A DNA stretch of 64,000 nucleotides, from the NCBI GenBank assembly GCA_905116865.2, contig CAJHNH020003168.1, positions 191,001 to 255,000 on the forward strand, in the 5' to 3' direction. Positions 1-10,400 of this stretch are shown piece after piece. The translations under genes were made by a program, and so were the position numbers. Every line of letters starts with the position of its first letter. Position 1 is the stretch's first letter. The stretch comes from Candidula unifasciata (taxonomy: Eukaryota > Mollusca > Gastropoda > Stylommatophora > Geomitridae). The notes under the pieces are model-generated. The model saw nothing but the letters and a program-made list of their open reading frames with translations. It did no database searches and was not told the DNA's origin.

Positions 1-114
1 CTTTTTTCTTCTTCTTTTCCTAAGTATTCAAACCGGTTTAAGGGTAGATGTGCCGTGAAATTTTCGTTGTTGCCCGACAAGTGTGCCGAGGCGAAAAAAG
101 TTTGAGAACCGCTG
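1..114 (-). mobile_element. hAT-like DNA transposon terminal fragment
   Basis: Read on the minus strand, the sequence starting at 114 begins CAGCGGTTCTCAAAC, which resembles the terminal inverted repeat typical of hAT elements. The flank 115-122 could be one arm of an 8-bp target duplication. The rest of the element lies beyond the left edge, so neither the second terminus nor a transposase can be tested. Confidence 0.5.
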
Positions 115-134
115 CTCTAGCAAGCTTCTTGTAA

Positions 135-345
135 AAGTGACTAATTAAGGGTGTTGCGTCCGAAGCTGGAGTACATCTGTCTGAGAGATAAGAAGATAAG
201 AGATAAGGAACTGACAGTCTGCATACAAATAAGCCAGATCCATAAAACGGATGCATACACAAAACTCAAGTTCTGAAACGAGAACAAAGTCCAACAAACA
301 GAATGCATTGACTAGATAGACAGACGGTGAATGTTTACACTGGCA
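135..345 (+). mobile_element. SINE-A copy (GAA-tailed interspersed family), 3' truncated
   Basis: Shares the family body seen repeatedly in the window: a segment like gagtgcatctgcctgagagg, then cagtctgcatacaaataagc, then a stretch around 'cagatccataaaacggatgc'. Full-length relatives end in 'acagccggtgaac' plus a GAA tail; this copy stops before that tail. No RNA polymerase III boxes are clear, so 'SINE' is inferred from length, copy number and tail. Confidence 0.65.
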
Positions 346-814
346 ATCCTCTTTTGTCATAGGTTCAAACTACTTCAACTTCATGAAGACTATAAAGAAA
401 ATGTCAGATAAACGTAAACAGTCCTGTTTGTGTTTTTGTCAATGAACCAAACCAAGCCAAACAGTCGTCAGCCTGGACAAAGGTGACAAGTGCAGCATGG
501 GCCTCAAGTGGCATGCACTGTTGAGGTGCCACCAGTTCTGCCGACAAACAAATATATATAAGTGTCGAGGAGAAGGCCAGAAATGTTCATTTGTGATTAC
601 ATGGGGGAGAGTGTGCGCGTGTGTAGGACAAGCATTGGTTCAAGTTTGGTAAATATTTTCTGTATATGTGGACGCTTTGATTCAATTTTTTACAAACTGA
701 AGCAAAATTAGTTTTGTTTTAATTTTCTGCCTACTAGAGCTGCAAGCAATTGACTGACTTCATATGCACATAGTTTAGTTAACTCAATGACTCAACTTGC
801 AAAATGTTTAACCC
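346..814. other. Unassigned intergenic DNA
   Basis: AT-rich sequence with no open frame, RNA gene or recognised repeat. A gt-rich patch near 605-630 is not distinctive. Confidence 0.6.
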
Positions 815-1455
815 AACAACTAGACCTGCAGGCAGTTTAATGTTCACTCCTTTCTAGACCTGCGGGTAGTTCAATGCAAACTCCTTTCTAGACCTGTGGG
901 TAGTTTAATGTTAACTCCTTTCTAAACATGCGGGTAGTTTAATGCTAACACCTTTCTAGACCTGCAGGCAGTTTAATGTTAATTCCTTTCTAAACCTGCA
1001 GGTAGTTTAATGTTAACTCCTTTCTAAACCTGCAGGCAGTTTAATGTTAACTCCTTTCTAGACCTGCAGGCAGTTTAATGTTCACTCCTTTCTAAACCTG
1101 CAGGTAGTTTAATGTTAACTCCTTTCTAAACCTACGGGTAGTTTAATGTTAACTCCTTTCTAAACCTGCAGGTAGTTTAATGCTAACTCCTTTCTAGACC
1201 TGCAGGTAGTTTAATGTTAACTCCTTTCTAAACCTGCAGGTAGTTTAATGTTAACTCCTTTCTAAACCTGCGGGTAGTTTAATGTTAACTCCTTTCTAAA
1301 CCTGCGGATAGTTTAATGTTAACTCCTTTCTAAACCTGCGGATAGTTTAATGTTAACTCCTTTCCAGAAATGTGGGTAGTTTAATTTTAACTCCTTTCTA
1401 AACCTGCGGGTAGTTAAATGTTTGCTCCTTTCAAGACCTGCAGGTAGTTTACATT
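815..1455. repeat. 34-bp minisatellite, about 19 units
   Basis: Tandem units of 34 bp, each with a core like cctgcaggtagtttaatg followed by 'ttaactcctttcta'. The period was checked directly (repeat starts at 847 and 881). Units differ at a few positions (gcaggc/gcgggt, ttcact/ttaact). No unique spacers, so this is a satellite and not a CRISPR-like array. Confidence 0.95.
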
Positions 1456-1469
1456 TGACTAACTGAACA

Positions 1470-3262
1470 GAACTGGTTGTAGTTTACAGTTATTTCACTG
1501 ACTAGATCTGCAGGCAGTTTATAGTTAGTTCACTGACTAGACCTGCAGGCAGTTTATAGTTGGTTCACTGACCAGACCTGCAGGCAGTTTATAGTTAGTT
1601 CACTGACCAGATTTGCAGGCAGTTTATAGTTGGTTCACTGTCCAGACCTGCAGGCAGTTTATAGTTAGTTCAATGACTAGACCTGCAGGCAGTTTATAGT
1701 TAGTTCAATGACTAGACCTGCAGGCAGTTTATAGTTAGTTCACTGACTAGATCTGCAGGCAGTTTATAGTTAGTTCACTGACCAGACCTGCAGGCAGTTT
1801 ATAGTTAGTTCAATGACCAGATCTGCAGGCAGTTTATAGTTGGTTCACTGACTAGATCTGCAGGCAGTTTATAGTTAGTTCACTGACTAGATCTGCAGGC
1901 AGTTTATAGTTAGTTCACTGACTAGATCTGCAGGCAGTTTATAGTTAGTTCACTGACTAGATCTGCAGGCAGTTTATAGTTGGTTCACTAACTAGATCTG
2001 CAGGCAGTTTATGGTTGGTTCACTGACCAGACCTGCAGGCAGTTTATAGTTAGTTCACTGACCAGACCTGCAGGCAGTTTATAGTTAGTTCACTGACCAG
2101 ATCTGCAGGCAGTTTATAGTTGGTTCACTGTCCAGACCTGCAGGCAGTTTATAGTTAGTTCACTCACTAGATCTGCAGGCAGTTTATAGTTAGTTCACTA
2201 ACTAGATCTGCAGACAGTTTATAGTTAGTTCACTGACCAGACCTGCAGGCAGTTTATAGTTAGTTCACTGACTAGATCTGCAGGCAGTTTATAGTTAGTT
2301 CACTGACTAGATCTGCAGGCAGTTTATAGTTAGTTCACTGACTAGATCTGCAGGCAGTTTATAGTTAGTTCACTGACTAGATCTGCAGGCAGTTTATAGT
2401 TAGTTCACTAACTAGATCTGCAGGCAGTTTATAGTTGGTTCACTAACTAGATCTGCAGGCAGTTTATAGTTGGTTCACTGACAAGACCTGCAGGCTGTTT
2501 ATAGTTGGTTCACTGACAAGACCTGCAGGCTGTTTATAGTTGGTTCACTAACTAGATCTGCAGGCAGTTTATAGTTGGTTCACTAACTAGATCTGTAGGC
2601 AGTTTATAGTTGGTTCACTAACTAGATCTGCAGGCAGTTTATGGTTGGTTCACTGACCAGACCTGCAGGCAGTTTATAGTTAGTTCACTGACCAGACCTG
2701 CAGGCAGTTTATAGTTAGTTCACTGACCAGATCTGCAGGCAGTTTATAGTTGGTTCACTGTCCAGACCTGCAGGCAGTTTATAGTTAGTTCACTCACTAG
2801 ATCTGCAGGCAGTTTATAGTTAGTTCACTAACTAGATCTGCAGACAGTTTATAGTTAGTTCACTGACCAGACCTGCAGGCAGTTTATAGTTAGTTCACTG
2901 ACTAGATCTGCAGGCGGTTTATAGTTAGTTCACTGACTAGATCTGCAGGCAGTTTATAGTTAGTTCACTGACTAGATCTGCAGGCAGTTTATAGTTGGTT
3001 CACTAACTAGATCTGCAGGCAGTTTATAGTTGGTTCACTGACAAGACCTGCAGGCTGTTTATAGTTGGTTCACAGACTAGATCTGCAGGCAATTTATAGT
3101 TGGTTCACTGACTAGACCTGCAGGTAGTTTATAGTTGGTTCACTACCAGACCTGCAGGCAGTTTATAATTAGTTTAATCAGACCTGCAGGCAGTTTATAA
3201 TTAGTTTAATCAGACCTGCAGGCAGTTTATAATTAGTTTAATTAGACCTGCAGGTAGTTTAT
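1470..3262. repeat. 35-bp satellite, about 51 units, with higher-order structure
   Basis: Units of 35 bp with core ctgcaggcagtttatagtta and a linker 'gttcactgactaga'. The core is close to that of the neighbouring 34-bp array, so the two share an ancestor. Variant units recur with a 630-bp spacing (18 units): the variant 'atggttggtt' is at 2011 and 2641, with matching neighbours on both sides. The last four units decay before 3262. Confidence 0.95.
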
Positions 3263-3647
3263 AGTTCACTCACTGAATAGACCTCTCTATAGCACAAAGC
3301 CTGGGCAGTATTGTAGAGACAATGGGTTGCACAAACAGCACAATTCTCGCTCTCTGTCTAGTTTGTAAACTCCACAGGAAAGTTAATACCGGTAGTTATG
3401 AAACAAAGCATGCTGCAAAAACTGCTTGACCAAAAGAGCTGTACTCTGAACGCTTGTCGAGTTTCTCTTCTAGCCTAGCTCCTAACAAGGGATAAGAGGC
3501 TGCCCTGCAAAAACACTAAGTTTGCAGGTTCCTCAGCAATGTTGTTTCATTTTTTTAAAGATTCCATTCGCTGTCTCTTCAAGTTTTATTTGTATGTATG
3601 GAGTTATTAGCTAATGCTCACGTTTTGTTGTTCAATGCTTTATTCAG

Positions 3648-3744
3648 ATGGAGTTTGTGGGATCAAGCTACATGGGACAGATTTAAAGTGGACATAGCAC
3701 CAGCACCAAAATCCAACCCAGAAGTCTCCTGACAGGAACCGATC
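3648..3744 (+). other. Probable 5' UTR exon segment of the LRR gene, with a short upstream ORF
   Basis: A good 3' splice site (tttattcag) ends at 3647, suggesting a non-coding upstream exon joined here. The segment would open with ATG at 3648, which reads 12 codons to TAA and is out of frame with the main start. The main ATG at 3745 has A at -3 and G at +4. No upstream exon or promoter could be identified; the satellite lies immediately upstream. Confidence 0.5.
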
Positions 3745-5796
3745 ATGGACAAAACAATGTTTTTACTGCTTGCCATGGTTGCCACCCATGTGCTGATACA
3801 GTCAAGCATAACATGTCCTCAACAGTGTTATTGTTCAGAGACTCGTGTAGAATGTTCTAGAAGGCAGATACAAGTTATTCCCGAGGGCATACCTGAAAAT
3901 GTTGTAAATCTTGATCTCCGTGACAATTTAATTACCAATGTGGATGCTGGAAAACTAATGCAATTACAGAGCCTTGAAACGCTTTCGCTGCAGATGAACC
4001 GTCTCAGTAAACTCAAATCCTATTCTTTTGTGAACCTCACAAGGTTGACGAGGCTTCACATGGCAAACAATGAGATTGAGACCATTGAGGAGAATGCTTT
4101 TCAGGGTCTTCCATCTTTGAAAGATCTAGACCTAACAGGCAATAAACTGTCCGACATTACAGGAAAATTCCATATTGCCCGTCTGCAGCGATTAATTCTG
4201 AGCCATAATCAAATCTCGGCTCTGCAAGACGATACGCTGAACAGTGTCCGAAGCCTGCATTATCTACTTCTCTCAAACAATAAAATCTCTTATATCTCAA
4301 AATCAGCCCTGGATGGAATGAAAGATCTCACCTACCTGGCTCTTAACGGAAACCCAATTATCAATGTTGACAGCCTTTTTGGAGGCGTGCAATTATTGTC
4401 TTACCTGGATGTTTCTGCTTGTCATTTAACACACATACCCAAAGGTCTTCCGTGGCCACTGCGATATCTGAAAATTTCTGACAACAACTTAACCATGATT
4501 CAAGCTCAGGATTTGCACAACACCCGGTACCTGGCACATCTAATTGCCGACAATAACCAAATTCAGACCATTCAGGATGGGGCTCTGTTGTATACACCAT
4601 ATCTAACACAGGTGAATGTCAACTACAACAAAATGAAATGGCTACCACAAATTCCTAATCATATTGAAACTTTAAATGCAGATAACAATGAAATCCTGCT
4701 ACTGCATCAATCTACATTCGCTCATGAATCCTCCATGAAGATACTATCTCTCGGAAACAACAACATAAGTGAAATTCCGCCGAACACATTCTCTCGGCTT
4801 TCAAACCTGAATGAACTCAATTTAGGGCATAACAACATAAAGCATTTACAGAACATGTCTTTTGCAGGGCCACGCCAGCTGACCACTCTCAATCTTGAAT
4901 TTAATCCGCTAGAAAAAATAGATTACCGAGCATTTGGGGGACTGCAAAAACTGGAAAAGCTTAACTTATCAAATATTAACAGCAACCAAATTGCTATTGA
5001 GGGAGCAATATTTCAGGATGCGCCCTCACTGGCCAGTCTTTATTTACAAGGCAGCCCTTTGATAATAAACAATATTCTGAACAGCTGGGGTCTTCTGCGC
5101 TCTTTACGAAATATTCAGCATCTGTACCTGACCAATGGCAGTTTAGAAACACTATCCATGGATGTTAAACAATTTCTTCCACATCTGAAATCCATCCATC
5201 TTTCTGACAATCCATGGCACTGTGACAGGGAGTTGGTTGGACTTCGTAATTGGATGAATGAAGCTCCAGAGCTGTTTGCAGACTCCAGTGTTAAATGTGC
5301 ATCTCCTGAGCATCTTCAGGGCAGAGCTGTTCAAGACGTCAGCATTGAAGAACTGACAACGGCTCCTCCAACAGAGTCTACATATTTACTAAGTCCTTCT
5401 TCGGAAGTTATTCCTAGCATCATGACCCCTCTGGATGAAATCATGAGCCAATCCGAGGTTATTACTTCAAGTATATTGAAAGAGGAAACACAGCTGTTTC
5501 AACCAACTTCTACAACTTCAGTTATACAGGTGACCAGATGGGAGAATGTAGATATAACACCTCAACTCCGGGTATCTGACATTACAACTGTAAACACAAC
5601 ACCTTTACTTCAACCATCTGGTCTAGAGGTTGCAACTTCAGCCAATCATGAAAACAGTCTCAGCCAGGGGCAACAACAAGAACTGATTTCTTCTACAACT
5701 TCGGATCACTCCCACACGCCAGAAATTTCACAAAGAAGCCCAACTTTAACATCCAATGTTGAGAGTTCTGTGTTGTACACAAGGCCTGACACTCAG
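3745..5796 (+). CDS. LRR gene coding exon 1 (signal peptide, LRRs, start of stalk)
   Basis: Encodes residues 1-684. It ends ACTCAG followed by donor gtaatt at 5797, phase 0. The frame stays open through the donor to a stop at 5905-5907. That extension overlaps a SINE-C fragment, so it is read as intron, or as an intron-retention tail lacking the membrane anchor. Confidence 0.92.
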
Positions 5797-7396
5797 GTAA
5801 TTGTAAAGTTAACAACTGGACCCTTTCCTCCCCTTTGGGGTGTCAGGCATTTAGTCCTAGACCTAAGTTTGTATAGACCAATCAGCTCTGGATTGTTCTG
5901 GGGCTAACTGCTCACCAGTTTTTCAAATTGGACAGTCAGAGACATTTCATTTCATTTACACTGGTACAGGAACGGAGCAAGTATGGGGAAACCCGACTGC
6001 AGTGAAGTTGAAGCCTCGACTAAGACCAATCATTACCTGGTCGGTGATGTAGTCAACATCCCTCTGTCCACATTTACTTAAAAAGATGCTTGTTAGGGTG
6101 TCATGGCTCTTTTTCTCCCCAAAGGGGGTCATGCCTCCTACAAACATACTTGTTAGGGTGGCATGGCTCATTTTCTCCCCAAAGGGGGTCATGCCTCCTA
6201 CAAACATGCTTGTTAGGGTGTCATGGCTCTTTTCTCCCCACATGGGGTCATGCCTCCTACAAAGATGCTTGTTAGGGTGTCATGGCTCTTTTCTCCCCAA
6301 ATGGGGCCCCAGAGGCCTCACAGGAAAGCCTGGCACAAAAAAAATGGTTAATTTTTTTGTTTTATCTTGTTTATTTTTGGAGTGGAAGTTGGAGAACAAC
6401 TAAAGGCACAGAATAAAGTTAAATATATTCAAAAACAAATGCCTGAGGAAAAATCTGAACATAAAAAAGGGATGAATTGAAGGGAGTTGAAAAAAACTAA
6501 GAGAAATGTCCTGGTAGCCACTAGTGTCAATAGTCAAAAGACAAGGAAGATGGGGCTATGCTGGCACATTCTAAGAAGGGACAGGAAAACAAAAGGCACT
6601 GAAATTGGAAACTGAAGGAACAAGGAAGCAGGGACACCCAAAAGAAACCTTAAAATAAACACTGATGAAAGAAGCCAAAGCTGCTGGACTGGATTCCCTC
6701 CATGATATTTAACTTTTGCACAGAATAGAAAGGATTGGAGGAATAGAATGTGAGCCCTATTTGACATATATTGGCACAAACAGGATGATGAATTAAAAGT
6801 AAAGGTCCCTTTTCCACATCTTCAGACGTATTGGGCATATACAGATAGACCTAAATTTTATGGACCAATCACCTTTTTGTGGGTGACATGGTTAACATTA
6901 CACCGGCCGCCTTTACTTTTCATGACTATATCTGATACCCACTCAAGGCTGGGTCGACCTGGGAGCCAAAGACATTTTTTTTTTTTTAATCGGCTCTGTT
7001 AGGACATGATCCCACAACCTTCTGATCCACGGGCAAGCATCTAGCAACTACACCATGGTGGCTGCCAAGAGGATAATAACGATTTCAATGTCGTGCACCT
7101 GTCAAGATAACAGTGAAACATAATAAATATCCCTGTGTGGGTTCCTGGACCCTTTTGTCGGGAAAACCACAATAGACCCACGGCCTGCCTAACATGAATG
7201 ATGTAAGAGCTGACTGATTAGAGCTTTCTTCAACAACAGAGTGCATCTGCCTGAGAGGCAACAAACCAACAGTCTGCACACAAATAAGTCAGATCTGTAA
7301 AATTGATATGCACGCAACACTCAGGTTCTGGGACAAGTCTAAGATCTAGAGATATGGATGAACAGCCAGAACTTTCTGCTGGAATTAACAGCCAGC

Positions 7397-7427
<31 letters not shown>

Positions 7428-10400
7428 AAGAAGAAAATGAAGAAGAAGAAGAAGAAGAAGAAGAAGAAGAAGAAGAAGAAGAAGAAGAAGAAGAAGAAGA
7501 AGAAGAAGAAGAAGAAGAAGAAGAAGAAGAAGAAGAAGAAGAAGAAGAAGAAGAAGAAGAAGAAGAAGAAGAAGAAGAAGAAGAAGAAGAAGAAGAAGAA
7601 GAAGAAGAAGAAGAAGAAGAAGAAGAAGAAAATGAAGAAGAAGATGAAGAAGAAGAAGAAGAAGAAGAAGAAGAAGAAGAAGAAGAAGAAGAAGAAGAAG
7701 AAGAAGAAGACAACGAGATAAAGAATGTGAAGAACCATTCTCAGGCCAGTATGAATTAGGCATATGGTGATAAACCCATCTATTTATAAATCAAAAGGCA
7801 CACTTGATGGGAGATTTAGTCCTCACACTGACCACCTTTCACTTGCTAGAATATTCCTTTTCTTCTGCTTCTTCTTCATTTCCTCTTTTACCACCTAAGG
7901 TGTTGTGGGAAGGGGGGTGTTGCAAAGTTCTGCTTCTTGGTATTCTGGCCGCCTTAACCATAGACACATCGTGCTGTTGTAGGGTTTCTCGTGCGTTATC
8001 TTTTTATCTTGTTCTTAGTCTACCCTGTGATCTTCGTCCATCTCCTCTTGTGGTGTATGCCTTGTATGGTATGGCGCCACAAGGCATTATCACCAAGTGG
8101 ACAAACCCTCTGACTTATCTTTGTGTGTAATTTAGAACTGGTTCCGTTCCGACTTTTTCTATTGTGACCTCATTCCTGATTTGATCTATTCTTATCACTC
8201 CTGCAGCCCTTCGTGGACATCTCATTTCCATGGTTACTAATCCTAGATCCTTTCCTGGTGCTTATTTTAGGATGGGTCCAGTAGTCCCGGTGATTTATTA
8301 AAACAAAATATGATGCACTGATTCGAACCAGAAGGGCTTTAAATTGGAACCCGCAAGGGTACAGAAATAAATGTAGACTAAAAAAAACAGATGGTAAAAC
8401 GAACTAGAACATAAAGTTAAACAAGATGGGGAAGTCACAGGGAGAGCTGCACGCAACAGCAGAGGATAGAACCATGTGGCGTGAGTTGGCACTGGGCCTA
8501 TGCTCCATTTGGGGATTAAAAGGCAGAAGAATAAGATTCAAACTCAAGACTTTCAGGGCTTCAGGCTAGTGTCTGCACACTAAATAACCACAGCGAAACA
8601 TATCAGGTGAAAAGTTATACTATATCTGTTGTGTCTGTCTTCTGTGTCCAAATTTACAACAGGAAAACACTGACATAATGATCTAATTTCAGATGCCAGC
8701 AAACAGCGCTTCTTCTGAAGCATCATCCACATCCGGCAGTTATGCCTCAGCACATACTCCCAGCACAGCAGCACATTCCAACAGCATTCTCTCAACCACC
8801 AACATCAGCTCACAGATACCCAGCAGCATCACATCAACATTCACAGTCATCCCCACCAGTGACATCAAAATCATACCAGCCCTAAATAGTTTAACAAACG
8901 CCTCAGAAGATCTGAACCAGCAAAAACAATCCCATGAGATTAGCACTTCAGAGCCACCACCACTGACATCATCAAGCACATTTGCCTTGAGAACGACACT
9001 ACCTGTGACTCATTTAGCTCTGTCCACCAGCAACCCTCCAACCGTCACATCAGCTCTTAACAATGCTCCCACAACCATCACACCATGTCCAATAGCAACG
9101 ACCCTAGAACTGTCAACAACAGACAGCCTCACGCAGACCAGAACCCCACAGCTACCCACTTGGTCAGCCTCAAGGACGGAATCTTTATCAAGGTTAGTTA
9201 GTTGTGTATTCTTCACAAGACTTTGCAGAATAACCCTTTCATTTTAAGGCTGTTGTGGTTTTTATAGGCAAATTTTATGCTCAGTAGTTTGTTTAACAAA
9301 GTAACTAAACCCCAAAAAAATGCTTTGTTTATTTTCAATTGTATGTTATTTCTGCCGTAACTGTTGCAGTTACAGAGTAGTATGGTGGTGCCCTAACTAG
9401 AGTGGTATGGTGCTGTAGTCAATAGAGTGGTATGTGTGCAGTAGTGGCTGTTGTATGGGTGCTGGAGTAATCTGAATGATGTAGTAACAGTGTAGTATGG
9501 GTGCTGTAGTAATACAGTTGTCTTCTGTAGTATCACTGGTATGGGTGCTGTTTTAACAGAGTAGTACGGGTGCTGTATAATCAATGGTATGGGTGCTGTA
9601 TTATCAGTGGTATGGGTGCTGTATTATCAATGGTATGGGTGCTGTATTATCAATGGTATGGGTGCAGTATAATCAATGGTATGGGTGCAGTATAATCAAT
9701 GGTATGGGTGCTGTAGTAATACAGTTGTCTGCTGTAGTATCACTGGTATGGGTGCTGTTTTAACAGAGTAGTACGGGTGCTGTATTATTAATGGTATGGG
9801 TGCTGTATTATCAGTGGTATGGGTGCTGTATTATCAGTGGTATGGGTGCTGTATTATCAGTGGTATGGGTGCTGTATTATCATGGGGTGCTGTATTATCA
9901 GTGGTATGGGTGCTGTATTATCAGTGGTATGGGTGCTGTATTATCAGTGGTATGGGTGCTGTATTATCAGTGGTATGGGTGCTGTAGTATCAGTGGTACG
10001 GGTGCTGTATTATCAGTGGTATGGGTGCTGTAGTATCAGTGGTACGGGTGCTGTATTATCAGTGGTATGGGTGCTGTATTATCAGTGGAATGGGTGCTGT
10101 AGTATCAGTGGCATGGGTTCTGTAACAGAGTATTATGGGTGCTGTAGTAGCAGTAGTATGGGTACTTTTGTATTAATGGTATGGGTGCTGTAGTAACAGT
10201 AGTATCGGTGAGATGGGTGCTGTAGTAACAGTGTAGTATCAGTGTTATAGTAGCAGTTGTATGGGTACTGTGGTTACAGTAGTATGACTGCTGTAGTAAT
10301 TTTGGTATGGGTACTGTAGTAATTGTGGAATGAGTACTGTAGTAATTGTGGTATGGGTATTGTAGTAATTGTGGTCTTGGTGCTGTAGTAACTGTGGTAT

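Noticed and set aside
815..3262. CRISPR-like array
   Set aside because: Repeats are contiguous with no unique spacers, and the DNA is eukaryotic. The same applies to 56740-60535.
6086..6403. 105-codon frame downstream of LRR exon 1
   Set aside because: It translates a 60-bp tandem repeat and lies in intron 1.
7230..7763. Long poly-L, poly-F, poly-S and poly-K open frames
   Set aside because: They are the six readings of a GAA microsatellite, with no start context or domain.
9791..10193. Repetitive frames with WYGCCIISGMG-like units
   Set aside because: Translation of a 23-bp minisatellite inside an LRR intron.
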